In this document: positions 34,423 to 43,295 of the stretch, one piece after another
Layout: every line of letters starts with the position of its first letter
Numbering within the stretch: position 1 is the stretch's first letter
Origin: JACDHG01 sp963815295
Lineage (GTDB): Bacteria; Actinomycetota; Actinomycetes; Propionibacteriales; Nocardioidaceae
Assembly: GCA_963815295.1 (NCBI GenBank)
Contig: CAWFFZ010000003.1
Location: forward strand, 310,001-374,000
Length of the DNA stretch: 64,000 nt
Reading direction: 5' to 3'
Notes under the pieces: generated by a model
Database searches by the model: none
Seen by the model: only the letters and a program-made list of their open reading frames with translations
Told to the model about the DNA's origin: nothing
Program-made: the position numbers and the translations under genes

Positions 34423-35862
34423 ATGTTCAAGAACACGATGCCCCGCTACGAAGTGCTGTCGCCGGACGCGATGGCGCAGCTCGACGCGGCCTGGCGGCGG
34501 CTCGTCACCGAGATCGGCGTGGAGTTCATGTCGGAGCCGGCGCTCGAGCTCTTCCGGCAGGCCGGGCAGCGGGTCGAGGACAAGACGGTCTTCCTCGACC
34601 CGGAGTTTGTCCTCGCCCAGGTCGCCAAGGCGCCGAAGGAGTTCGACGTCGTGGCGCGCAACCCGGCCAACACGGTCCACATCGGCGGCGACTCGATGGT
34701 GTTCGGAGCGGTCTACGGCCCGCCTTTCGTGCGTGAGGGCGACGTACGCCGCGATGCGACGATGGAGGACTTCCGCAACTTCGCGAAGCTGGCCCAGTCG
34801 TATGACGTGATGGACTCGGCAGGCGGCGTGGTCTGCGAGCCGAACGACACTCCGCTCGACTCGCGCCACCTCGACATGACTTACGCGCTGCAGACGCTGA
34901 CCGACAAGATCTACATGGGCAATGTCGTCTCGGGGCCCAACGCGGCCGACACGATCGCGATGGGCTCGATCCTCTTTGGCGGGCGTGACGTCATCGAGGA
35001 GTCGCCGGTCTCGATCTCGCTGATCAACTGCAACTCGCCGCTGCGTTGGGACGACCGCATGCTCGACGCGCTGTTCGAGTACGTCGCAGCGGCGCAGCCT
35101 GTGGTGCTTACACCGTTCATCTTGATGGGGGCGATGTCGCCGGTGACGATCCCGGCCGCGTTGGTGCAGCAGATCGCCGAGGCCTTGTCCGGTATCGCGC
35201 TGGCGCAGCTGATCCGGCCGGGCGCACCCGTCATCTTCGGTTCGTTCCTGTCCAACATCGACATGCAGTCGGGGTCGCCGACCTTCGGGACACCGGAGTC
35301 GGCGATCGGCCTGTTTTGCACCGGCCAGATCGCCCGGCACTTCGGGCTGCCGTTCCGGTCCGGTGGCGGTCTGACGTCGAGCCAGGTGCCGGACGCGCAG
35401 GCGGGTTACGAAGCGGTGATGACGCTGCTGCCGACATTCCTGGCGGGTGCGAACTGGGTGATGCACTCCGCGGGTTGGCTGGAGGGCGGGTTGGTGGCCG
35501 GCTTCGAGAAGTTCATCGTCGACGTACAGCTGCTGGAGATGCTGCAGGTCGAGTTCACGCCGCTCGAGATCAACCCCGACACGCTGGCGTTCGACGCGCA
35601 CCAGGAGGTCGGCCATGGCGGCCACTTCCTCGGGGCGATGCACACGATGGAGCGCTTCCGGACCTGCTTTTACCGACCGTTCCTTTCGTCGTCGGACAAC
35701 TACGAACGCTGGATGCGAAACGGGAGCCTCGACACGGCCGCCCGCGCGACGAAGATCTACCAGGACAAGCTGGCTGCGTACGAAGCGCCGCCACTCGACG
35801 AGGCGATCCGGGCCGAGCTCGAGGAGTACGTGACGCGCCGCCGCCGTGAGCTCGGCGACTAA
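34423..35862 (+). CDS. MttB-family (trimethylamine/glycine betaine) corrinoid methyltransferase, non-pyrrolysine
   Basis: 479 residues of the MttB superfamily: MPRYEVLSPDAMAQLDAAW, EIGVEFMSEPALELF, GPPFVREGDVRRDATMEDF, MGNVVSGPNAADTIAMG and FEKFIVDVQLLEMLQ are family segments. True trimethylamine MttB carries pyrrolysine from an in-frame TAG; here the frame has none and ends at TAA, as in MtgB glycine betaine and related methyltransferases. It transfers one methyl from a quaternary amine to the corrinoid protein. ATG 34423 has GGGAGG 4-5 bases upstream; ATG 34375 lies within the operator. Substrate glycine betaine is inferred from the choline and dimethylglycine genes nearby. Confidence 0.88.
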   Translation: MFKNTMPRYEVLSPDAMAQLDAAWRRLVTEIGVEFMSEPALELFRQAGQRVEDKTVFLDPEFVLAQVAKAPKEFDVVARNPANTVHIGGDSMVFGAVYGPPFVREGDVRRDATMEDFRNFAKLAQSYDVMDSAGGVVCEPNDTPLDSRHLDMTYALQTLTDKIYMGNVVSGPNAADTIAMGSILFGGRDVIEESPVSISLINCNSPLRWDDRMLDALFEYVAAAQPVVLTPFILMGAMSPVTIPAALVQQIAEALSGIALAQLIRPGAPVIFGSFLSNIDMQSGSPTFGTPESAIGLFCTGQIARHFGLPFRSGGGLTSSQVPDAQAGYEAVMTLLPTFLAGANWVMHSAGWLEGGLVAGFEKFIVDVQLLEMLQVEFTPLEINPDTLAFDAHQEVGHGGHFLGAMHTMERFRTCFYRPFLSSSDNYERWMRNGSLDTAARATKIYQDKLAAYEAPPLDEAIRAELEEYVTRRRRELGD

Positions 35863-35869
35863 CCCTCTC

Positions 35870-35979
35870 GTTGACCCGTCACTTGTGGTCTGTTGACCCG
35901 GCAACTTTGGTCTGTTGACCCGTCACTTGTGGTCTGTTGACCCGACAACTTTGGTCTGTTGAGCCGTCACTTGTGGTCG
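35870..35979 (+). repeat. Five-unit 22-bp direct repeat array, left arm of inverted pair
   Basis: Units start at 35870, 35892, 35914, 35936 and 35958. Type A is GTTGACCCGTCACTTGTGGT plus CT, type B is GTTGACCCGGCAACTTTGGT plus CT (or CCGAC); the order is A-B-A-B-A. There are no spacers, so this is not a CRISPR array. It begins seven bases after the mttB-like stop codon. Confidence 0.9.
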
Positions 35980-36003
35980 GTGATCAGCTGACGGTCATGA
36001 GCA

Positions 36004-36909
36004 TCAACGGTGCAGCGCGCGACGTACCTCGCCTGTCCACGCCGCCACTGCTTCACGTCCGAAAGATGCCTTTGTGACGACGATGACTACCCACCCGTGG
36101 TCGCGGAGCCACCGCCGGCGAGCCTCGTCTCTGGCCTTCTGCTCCGGTGAGTCATGGAACTCTTCACCGTCGAATTCGATGGCGACCCGTGCCCGCGGGT
36201 AGGCGTGATCGAGTCTGAAAATCTCTCTACCGTCTTGGACAATCGACCATTGGAGCTCGGGGGCAGGTAGTCCCGCATCAATCAAGCACAGCCGGGTCCA
36301 CGACTCTCCAGGCGACTCAGCACGGTAGTCGGCTAGTTGCACCAGCTCACGCAGCTGTATGACGCCGCGGCGCCTGTAATAGCGGGGAAGCTCGGCTCGG
36401 AGATCAGCTGGGGACAGGGCATGCAGCCGCAGGAACCCGTCAAGCGCCGCGAGTGCCTCCCGCCGAGTCAGGCCACATCCGAGGTCCAGCGCCGTGCGTA
36501 CCGGAGTGGTCACCTTGACGCCGTGGATGACCATGACGTCATTGCAGGCCAGATCACGCTCACCGCCCAGCGTGCCGGCGCGCCTGATGCGGCTGTGGTC
36601 GCGAAGGACGAACGTCTCCAAGGGAGGAAGGATGTCCAGCTCGCGGTACTCGAACGTGTCAACGCCGTGAAGCCACGCCGCTGTTCGATCGCACAACACG
36701 GCAAACTGCGAGACCACGAGTGCTGCGGCCTTCGCGCGGTTGAGAAGGGTGTCTGGCAAAGCAGCATCCTGATAGACACCAGTCAAGACGCGGCGTACCA
36801 GACGTGACCGCAACAACTGCCGCAAGCGGTGCCGCGGCAGCCCGCATGCGTCGGCGTCAGCCACAGTGAAGGGAGCATCGGGTAACTCAAGAGTCTCGTG
36901 CACGAACAC
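36004..36909 (-). CDS. DUF559 endonuclease-like protein with AbiEi-like N-terminus
   Basis: About 301 residues. Residues 15-60 resemble the winged-helix N-terminus of type IV antitoxin AbiEi-like proteins (LRQLLRSRLVRRVLTGVYQ); the C-terminus is DUF559, a Vsr-like PD-(D/E)xK fold: ESWTRLCLIDAGLP, RLDHAYPRARVAIEFDGEEFHDS, and RRRWLRDHGWVVIVVTK. Function in vivo unknown; relatives are frequent, scattered, and often lie in mobile contexts. Start uncertain: GTG 36909 precedes the conserved part, in-frame ATGs lie at 36981 and 37074 (the latter inside the repeat array). The gene is bracketed by inverted 22-bp repeat arrays. Confidence 0.8.
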   Translation of the reverse strand: MFVHETLELPDAPFTVADADACGLPRHRLRQLLRSRLVRRVLTGVYQDAALPDTLLNRAKAAALVVSQFAVLCDRTAAWLHGVDTFEYRELDILPPLETFVLRDHSRIRRAGTLGGERDLACNDVMVIHGVKVTTPVRTALDLGCGLTRREALAALDGFLRLHALSPADLRAELPRYYRRRGVIQLRELVQLADYRAESPGESWTRLCLIDAGLPAPELQWSIVQDGREIFRLDHAYPRARVAIEFDGEEFHDSPEQKARDEARRRWLRDHGWVVIVVTKASFGREAVAAWTGEVRRALHR

Positions 36910-37030
36910 GACTATGACTGGATTGCCGTCCGCCGCGGGGCCGCTATCCACAGGCGGCCTCCGCAGCCGGATCGAGGGCATTGTCGGCGGCGCCGAGATG
37001 CGCAATCCACGACATAAATGGCGTGTGAAT

Positions 37031-37097
37031 GGACCCACAAGTGACGGGTCAACGGACCAAAGGTGACGGGTCAACGGACCAAAGGTGACGGGTCAAC
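37031..37097 (-). repeat. Three-unit 22-bp repeat array, right arm of inverted pair
   Basis: Units at 37031-37053, 37054-37075 and 37076-37097; on the minus strand each reads GTTGACCCGTCACCTTTGGT plus CC (the innermost has CTTGTGGGTCC). They are inverted copies of the array at 35870-35979. The array ends nine bases before the purU stop. Confidence 0.88.
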
Positions 37098-37105
37098 GGG
37101 AGGGG

Positions 37106-37977
37106 TTAGTTGAAGACGACGGTCTTGTTCCCGTTGACCATGACCCGCGTCTCGGAGTGCCAGCGCACCGCCCGCGACAGAACCTGGCTCTCGACGTCGC
37201 GGCCGGCCGCGACCAGTTGCTCCGACGTAAAGCTGTGATTGACGCGAGCGACGTCCTGCTCGATGATCGGCCCCTCGTCGAGCTCGGACGTGACGTAGTG
37301 CGCAGTCGCCCCGATCAGCTTCACGCCACGCAGGTGCGCCTGGTGGTACGGCCGGGCCCCCTTGAAGCTGGGCAGGAACGAGTGATGGATGTTGATCGCC
37401 CGCCCACTCAAGGCGCGACAGGTCTCGTCCGAGAGCACCTGCATGTACCGCGCCAGCACGACCAGATCGATGTCGAGCTCGTCGACGAGCTGACAGCAGC
37501 CGGCGCTCGGCGTCCGCCTTCGTGTCCACGGACACCGGGATGTGGTGGAACGCGATGCCGTACGAGTCCGCCAGCCGCTCGAAGTCGCGATGGTTCGACA
37601 CAATCGCCCGTACGTCGATCTGGAGCGACCCGGTACTCCACCGAAACAACAAGTCGTTGAGGCAATGGCCGAACCGCGACACCATGATGAGGGACTTGTA
37701 GGGGGCGTCGTTCTCCCAGAGCTCCCACGTCATGCCGAAGCGCTCGCTCGTCGAGGCGAAACGCGCACGCAGATCATCGAGTGTCGCGTCCCCCGCCGTC
37801 AGCTCGAAGCGCACCCGCATGAAGAACTGGCCGGTCTCCGCGTCGCCGTACTGCTGGCTCTCGACGATGTTGCCGGCCTGTTCCATCAGGAATCCGGCGA
37901 CGGCGTGCACGATGCCGGGGCGGTCGGCGCAGCGGAGTCTGAGCACGAAATCGTGCGCAGCGAGCTGGCGGGGTCAT
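37106..37977 (-). CDS. purU: Formyltetrahydrofolate deformylase, two +1 frame breaks in this sequence
   Basis: Hydrolyses 10-formyl-THF to formate and THF. N-terminal ACT domain (LRLRCADRPGIVHAVAGFL, VESQQY) and C-terminal formyltransferase fold (IVSNHRDFERLADSYGI, VLARYMQVL, INIHHSFLPSFKGA with the catalytic His, GATAHYVTSELDEGPII). Two extra bases, near 37967 and at 37493, split it; without them it runs ATG 37977 (MTP then QLAAHDF) to TAA 37106 as 289 residues, the normal length. In the betaine island it drains formyl-THF to formate. Transcribed away from the second iclR gene, 61 bases upstream. Confidence 0.88.
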
Positions 37978-38038
37978 GACCCAGATTATTGACTGCGAGC
38001 ACCTGCTGCTGTCGCTTCCTGTGCACTAGTGTCTCGCT

Positions 38039-38822
38039 ATGAGCAACAGCGTCCCGGTGTTGCGGTCCGATGTGTCGACAGTGCAGTCGGTCGACCGGGC
38101 AATCGACGATCCTGGAGTTGCTGGCTCGCAATGGCGAGACCGGCGTGACTGAATTGGCGCGTGAGCTCGGCGTCCACAAGTCGACAGCGTCGCGCCTGGT
38201 CGCTGCTCTCGAGCGACGCGACCTCGTGGAGCAGCACACCGGACGTGGCAAGTACCGGCTGGGCATCGGCATCCTGCGACTGGCCGGGGCTACGACGTCT
38301 CGCCTCGATCTCGTCCAGGAGAGCCGTGACATCACCCGGCGGCTGGCCAAGCACACCGGTGAGACGGTCAACGTCGCGGTGATGTCGGACGGTGCGGCGC
38401 TCTACATGGACCAGGTCGCGGGTTCGTCGGCCCTTCAGCCGCACAACTGGGTCGGGCAGCGGATTCCCCTGCATGCCACGTCCAACGGCAAGATCCTCCT
38501 CAGCGGTCTCGAGCGCACTGAGGTGGCCCGGCAGGTGCCGGCGCTCCGTTCCTACACCGCCAACACGATTACGACGATGGACGCGCTGATGCGCGAACTC
38601 GACGAGGTGCGGGCGCGCGGTCACGCGATCGCCATCGACGAGCTCGAGGTCGGGCTCACCGCGGTCGCCGCGGCTATCCGCAACACCCATGGCGAGGTAG
38701 TTGCCTCGCTGAGCATCTCAGGTCCGACGTTCCGTCTCGATGCCCGCCGCGTGCCCCAGGTCGCCGAGGCGGTGATGTCGGCTGCGCACGACGTGTCACA
38801 ACGATTGGGCTGGTCCGGCTGA
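38039..38822 (+). CDS. Second IclR-family regulator, one +1 frame break
   Basis: Winged helix (LARNGETGVTELARELGVHKSTASRLVAALERRDLV) and IclR effector domain (GETVNVAVMSDGAALYMDQVAG, LHATSNGKILLSG, AIRNTHGEVVASLSISGP). The ATG at 38039 reads MSNSVPVLRSDVSTVQSVDRAID, then one extra base near 38106 shifts into the ILELLARNGE frame; corrected length 260 residues. It sits between purU and the betB-betA-transporter operon and probably controls one or both; candidate operators lie at 38951-38982. Confidence 0.85.
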
Positions 38823-38917
38823 TGAGCAACGGCATATGCTTAACGCGCGTTGGCGAGCCCATTGACAGGCGCGAAAGAGCGACTTTGTGTCGCCGGGCCA
38901 ACGTTGCCGGTTTGTGC

Positions 38918-38946
38918 TTGACGGCCCCGAGGCAGGCTGCTTACCT
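38918..38946 (+). promoter_or_regulatory. Promoter of the betB-betA-transporter operon
   Basis: TTGACG at 38918-38923, a 17-base spacer and TTACCT at 38941-38946 form a sigma70-like promoter pointing at betB, about 70 bases before its start. The palindromes at 38951-38982 begin right after it, where a bound repressor would block initiation. Confidence 0.45.
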
Positions 38947-38950
38947 GTGT

Positions 38951-38982
38951 TGCGTAACGCACGTTGCGTTGCGTGATACGCA
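38951..38982. promoter_or_regulatory. Paired palindromic operators before betB
   Basis: TGCGTAACGCA (38951-38961) and TGCGTGATACGCA (38970-38982) are two perfect inverted repeats of TGCGT/ACGCA, centres 20 bases apart (two DNA turns), with a further GTTGCG between. The 10-mer GTGTTGCGTA at 38947-38956 recurs at 50805-50814 ahead of the dimethylglycine dehydrogenase gene. Likely bound by the adjacent IclR-type regulator. Confidence 0.55.
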
Positions 38983-39015
38983 CCCTATCGAGTTCCCCGC
39001 ATAGTGGAGGCACGG

Positions 39016-40489
39016 GTGGCCGAACTATTCATCGATGGGGAGTGGCGCTCGGCCCTCGCCGGCGACACCCGCGAGATCCGCAACCCCGCGACGGGCGACA
39101 TCGTCGCGCATCGTCGCGGAGGCCGGTCCCGACGACACCGTGCAGGCGATCCTCGCTGCCAGACGTGCCTTCGACAGCTCCGGCTGGCCCACGTCGTCTG
39201 TCGGCGACCGGAGCACCTTGCTGTATGACGTCGCCGCCTTGCTGCTCGAGCGCAAGGACGAGATCGCTCGCGCCGAGTCGCTCGACACCGGCAAGCGTCT
39301 GGTCGAGAGCGAGTACGACGTCGACGATGTCGTCTCCGTGTTCCGCCACTACGCAGGTGCCGCCGCGGCCGACACCGGTCGAGTCGTCGACACCGGGCAG
39401 TCCGACATCCGCAGCCGAGTCGTCCACGAGCCGATCGGCGTCGCCGCCCTCATCACGCCCTGGAACTACCCGCTGCTGCAGACCTCGTGGAAGGTCGCAC
39501 CTGCACTGGCCGCTGGCAACACGTTCGTCTTGAAGCCGAGCGAGCTGACCCCCTCGACGGCAGTGCTCCTCATGCAAGCCCTCAAAGATGCCGGTCTGCC
39601 AGCAGGGGTTGGCAACCTCGTCCTCGGTGCCGGTCCGACGGCCGGGGCGCCGCTCTCCACCCACCCCGCGATCGACCTCGTGTCGTTCACCGGCGGCTTG
39701 GAGACCGGCCGAGTGCTGATGGCCAACGCCGCCGCGACCGTCAAGAAGATCGCCCTCGAGCTCGGCGGCAAGAACCCCAACATCGTGTTCGCAGACGCCG
39801 ACCTCGAGGTGGCGCTCGACTTGGCGCTCACCGCCGTGTTCCTCCACTCCGGGCAAGTCTGCTCGGCCGGCGCAAGGCTCGTGATCGACGAGTCGATCAA
39901 GTCGGAGTTCGTCGACGAGCTCGTCCAGCGAGCTGGCCGCATCCGCCTCGGCGGCCCGTTCGACGACAAGGCTGAGACCGGGCCGCTCATCTCCGCTGCC
40001 CACCGCGCCAAGGTCGAGGAGTACGTCGCCCGAGGTATTGCCGAGGGCGCAACCCTGAGGTGTGGCGGTGCGCGACCCGACGACCCCGCCCTCGGCGACG
40101 GCTACTACTACCCACCAACGATTCTCGACGACTGCACCACCGCCATGAGCGTCACCCAGGACGAGTCCTTCGGGCCCGTCCTCACGGTGGAGACGTTCAC
40201 CGACGAGGACGACGCCGTACGGATCGCGAACGACAGCATCTACGGACTCGCCGGCGCCGTCTGGACCAGCAACGCGGGCAGGGCCGAACGCGTGGCCAGC
40301 CGGCTTCGGATGGGGACGGTCTGGATCAACGACTACCACCCGTACGTACCGCAAGCCGAGTGGGGCGGTTACAAGCAGTCCGGCGTCGGTCGCGAGCTCG
40401 GCTCGGCGGGCCTCGACGAGTACCGCGAGACGAAGCACATCTGGCACAACGTCAACCCGGCGGTCCAGAACTGGTTCGGTGGCAGCTGA
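39016..40489 (+). CDS. betB: Betaine aldehyde dehydrogenase-type aldehyde dehydrogenase, one +1 frame break
   Basis: NAD(P)-dependent ALDH oxidising betaine aldehyde to glycine betaine (by context). Visible: AELFIDGEWRSAL N-terminus, TPWNYPLLQTSWKVAPALAAGNT, LKPSELTP, catalytic Glu in ALELGGKNPN, catalytic Cys in SGQVCSAGARL, and ESFGPVLTVETF. GTG 39016 is set by GGAGG five bases upstream. An extra base at about 39109 interrupts NPATGDIVA/IVAEAGPDD; corrected length about 490 residues, normal for the family. The gene ends in TGATG overlapping betA. Confidence 0.87.
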
Positions 40490-42210
40490 TGGCTCCGCGC
40501 TCGCGTTCCGACCAGGTCTGGGACTTCGTCATCGTCGGCGGTGGGTCGGCCGGCTGCGCCCTGGCCAATCGGCTGAGCGCCGATCCCTCGACGACCGTCC
40601 TGGTGCTCGAGGCAGGTCACTCCGACTTCAAGCTCGACCCGTTCATCCACATGCCTGCAGCCTTGCCGATCCCGATCGGCAGCCGTCTCTATGACTGGCG
40701 CTACCGGTCGGAGCCCGAGCCAGCGATGCACGGACGCCGGGTCTTCCACGCACGCGGCAAGCTGCTCGGTGGGTCGAGCAGCATCAACGGCATGATCTTC
40801 CAGCGTGGCAACCCGCTCGACTACGAACGCTGGGCGGCCGACAAGGGCCTGGAGACCTGGGACTACCAGCACTGCCTTCCGTACTTCAAGCGGATGGAGA
40901 CCTGCCTTGCCGGCGCCGACGACTGGCGCGGCGGCGACGGCCCGCTCGTGCTCGAGCGAGGGCCCGCCGCCAACCCACTGCACGCAGCGTTCTTCGAAGC
41001 CGCTCAGCAGGCGGGCTACCCACTGACCGACGATGTCAACGGCTACCGACAGGAAGGGTTCGCGGCCTTCGACCGCAACGTGCACCGCGGCCGGCGGCTG
41101 TCAGCCGCGCGCGCGTACCTCCACCCCGTCCGCAACCGGCCGAACCTCCGGGTCGAGACGTTCGCTCTCGTCACCGGAGTCCGCTTCGACGGCAAGCGGG
41201 CGGTCGGAGTCGACTACCAGAAGGGCGGCCGGCTACGTCGCAATGCCCGCGCCGCCGAAGTGATCCTGTGCGGCGGCGCGATCAACTCACCACAGCTGCT
41301 CCAGCTGTCGGGGGTCGGCAACGCGAGCGAGCTGGCAACGCTCGGCGTCGACGTCGTACACGACCTGCCGGGTGTGGGGGAGAACCTGCAAGACCACCTG
41401 GAGGTCTACGTCCAGTACGCCTCCAAGCAGCCTGTCTCGATCGCGCCGGGTCTGCGCTGGCGCAACCGGCCCAAGATCGGCTTCGACTGGTTGTTCTTCC
41501 GCACCGGACTCGGCGCCACCAACCATTTCGAGGCCGGCGGCTTCACCCGGAGCAACGACGATGTCGACTACCCCAACCTGATGTTCCACTTCCTGCCGCT
41601 CGCGATCCGATACGACGGCTCATCCCCGACCAAAGGACACGGCTACCAGGTGCACGTGGGCCCGATGTATGCCGACACACGTGGTTCGGTGAAGATCACG
41701 TCGACTGATCCCAGGCAACACCCGGCGCTCAGGTTCAACTACCTCACCACTCCTACCGACCGCAAGGAGTGGGTGGAGGCGATCCGGGTCGCCCGTGACA
41801 TCCTCAACCAGCCCGCCTTCGCGCCGTTCAACGACGGAGAGCTCTCGCCGGGGCCGGGAGTCGAGACCGACGAGCAGATCCTCGACTGGGTGGCCGCAGA
41901 TGCCGAGACAGCGCTCCACCCTTCGTGCAGCGCAAAGATGGGGGTCGACGACATGTCCGTGATCGACCCGCTGACGATGCGTGTCCATGGCGTCGAAGGG
42001 CTCCGAGTCGTCGACGCTTCTGTGTTTCCCTACGTCACCAACGCCAACATCTATGCCCCGGTCATGATGGTTGCCGAGAAGGCTGCCGACCTGATCCTCG
42101 AGAACACTCCACTGCCCGCCGCAGACGTTGCGTACTACCGCTACCGCGATCACTCGTCGCTATACCCACCGGCCTCGAGGTCGACCACCGAAAGTGAGGT
42201 TTCGCCATGA
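40489..42210 (+). CDS. betA: GMC-family choline dehydrogenase
   Basis: 573 residues, FAD enzyme oxidising choline to betaine aldehyde. FAD-binding FVIVGGGSAGCALANRLS (Rossmann), GMC signatures GKLLGGSSSINGMIFQRGN and GAINSPQLLQLSGVG, and C-terminal HPSCSAKMG with the catalytic His, plus VVDASVFPYVTNANIYAPVMMVAEKAAD. ATG overlaps the betB stop by one base. Followed with a GTGA-like overlap by the transporter genes, so substrate oxidation and uptake are made from one message. Related alcohol oxidases of the GMC family cannot be fully excluded. Confidence 0.88.
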   Translation: MAPRSRSDQVWDFVIVGGGSAGCALANRLSADPSTTVLVLEAGHSDFKLDPFIHMPAALPIPIGSRLYDWRYRSEPEPAMHGRRVFHARGKLLGGSSSINGMIFQRGNPLDYERWAADKGLETWDYQHCLPYFKRMETCLAGADDWRGGDGPLVLERGPAANPLHAAFFEAAQQAGYPLTDDVNGYRQEGFAAFDRNVHRGRRLSAARAYLHPVRNRPNLRVETFALVTGVRFDGKRAVGVDYQKGGRLRRNARAAEVILCGGAINSPQLLQLSGVGNASELATLGVDVVHDLPGVGENLQDHLEVYVQYASKQPVSIAPGLRWRNRPKIGFDWLFFRTGLGATNHFEAGGFTRSNDDVDYPNLMFHFLPLAIRYDGSSPTKGHGYQVHVGPMYADTRGSVKITSTDPRQHPALRFNYLTTPTDRKEWVEAIRVARDILNQPAFAPFNDGELSPGPGVETDEQILDWVAADAETALHPSCSAKMGVDDMSVIDPLTMRVHGVEGLRVVDASVFPYVTNANIYAPVMMVAEKAADLILENTPLPAADVAYYRYRDHSSLYPPASRSTTESEVSP

Positions 42211-43295
42211 CCCACGTCGACACCGACACACCGACCACCAGCCACACCTCGTCGACGCCAGCGTTGGCTGTCGAGCATCTGTGGAAGGTGTTCGGCCCGA
42301 AGGCCGACAAGATCATCGGCACTCCCGACGCTGACCTCCCGCGCCGAGAGCTGCTGAAGAAAACGGGCTGCGTGTCGGCCGTCAAGGACATCACATTCGA
42401 CGTTGCCCCCGGCGAGGTGTTCGTCGTGATGGGACTGTCGGGATCCGGCAAGTCGACGCTGGTGCGGTGCCTGACTCGGCTGATCGAGCCGACCGCCGGC
42501 ACCGTCATGATTGACGGCGAAAGCATCACCGATGCGTCCGACAGCGCTCTGCGCAACCTGCGCCGCAACTACGTCTCCATGGTCTTCCAACACTTCGGAC
42601 TGTTGCCGCACCGGCAGGTCATCGACAACGTCGCCTATGGGCTGGAGATCCGCGGCGTCGGCAAGACGGAGCGGCGTAAGAAGGCGGCCGAGATCGTGGA
42701 GCTGGTCGGGTTGCAGGGCAACGAGAACTCCTATCCCGACCAACTGTCCGGCGGAATGCAGCAGCGCGTCGGTTTGGCGCGGGCGCTTGCTGGAGACCCC
42801 GCTCTGCTGCTCTTCGACGAGCCGTTCTCTGCACTCGACCCCCTCATCCGCCGCGACATGCAGAACGAAGTGATCCGACTCCAGGAGGACCTTCAGAAGA
42901 CCATGGTGTTCATCACCCATGACCTGCAGGAGGCGCTCAAGCTCGGTGACCGGATCTTGATCATGCGCGACGGCGAAGTCGTGCAGGTCGGTACGCCGGC
43001 CGAGGTGGTGGCCAACCCGGCCGACGACTACGTCCGCGACTTCGTCAGCGACGTACCCAGGTCTCACGTGCTGACCCTCCGCTACGTGATGCGCGAGCCT
43101 CGGCCTGACGACTCCAGCGAGGGACCTGTCATGTCGCCCGACACGATCGTCCGCCAGGCGGCGCAAGCGGCGCTGGCGTCCCAGCACGTCGTCCGGGTCG
43201 TCGAGAACGACAAGCTCATCGGCATCGTCGACGACGAGGCAATCCTGCGCGTCGTTGTGGCCGAGGAAGATACGGTAGAGAGCGCGCCCGCATGA
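42207..43295 (+). CDS. Glycine betaine/proline ABC transporter ATP-binding protein (OpuAA/ProV type)
   Basis: 362 residues: Walker A GLSGSGKST, Q-loop FQHFGLLPH, signature LSGGMQQR, Walker B LLLFDEPFSALDP, H-loop THD, and a C-terminal CBS-like region (about 280-360) as in ProV/OpuAA, where it senses osmotic state or c-di-AMP. LEIRGVGKTERRKKAAE and the CLTRLIEPTAG stretch are typical of the QAT family. ATG overlaps the betA stop (ATGA); permease overlaps its end likewise. Confidence 0.93.
   Translation: MTHVDTDTPTTSHTSSTPALAVEHLWKVFGPKADKIIGTPDADLPRRELLKKTGCVSAVKDITFDVAPGEVFVVMGLSGSGKSTLVRCLTRLIEPTAGTVMIDGESITDASDSALRNLRRNYVSMVFQHFGLLPHRQVIDNVAYGLEIRGVGKTERRKKAAEIVELVGLQGNENSYPDQLSGGMQQRVGLARALAGDPALLLFDEPFSALDPLIRRDMQNEVIRLQEDLQKTMVFITHDLQEALKLGDRILIMRDGEVVQVGTPAEVVANPADDYVRDFVSDVPRSHVLTLRYVMREPRPDDSSEGPVMSPDTIVRQAAQAALASQHVVRVVENDKLIGIVDDEAILRVVVAEEDTVESAPA

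Noticed and set aside
34423..35862. Pyrrolysine-containing trimethylamine methyltransferase
   Set aside because: The frame has no internal TAG and ends in TAA; no pyl genes are seen in the window.
34258..35904. 548-codon open frame antisense to the mttB-like gene
   Set aside because: Arg/His-rich shadow of a conserved gene and it overlaps the operator and repeat array; no family features.
35870..35979. CRISPR array
   Set aside because: Units follow each other without spacers and no cas genes are near; it is a plain tandem repeat with an inverted partner at 37031-37097.
37106..39120. purU, iclR and betB as pseudogenes
   Set aside because: Each needs only removal of single extra bases to give full-length conserved proteins, and all breaks go in the same direction, so sequence error is preferred.
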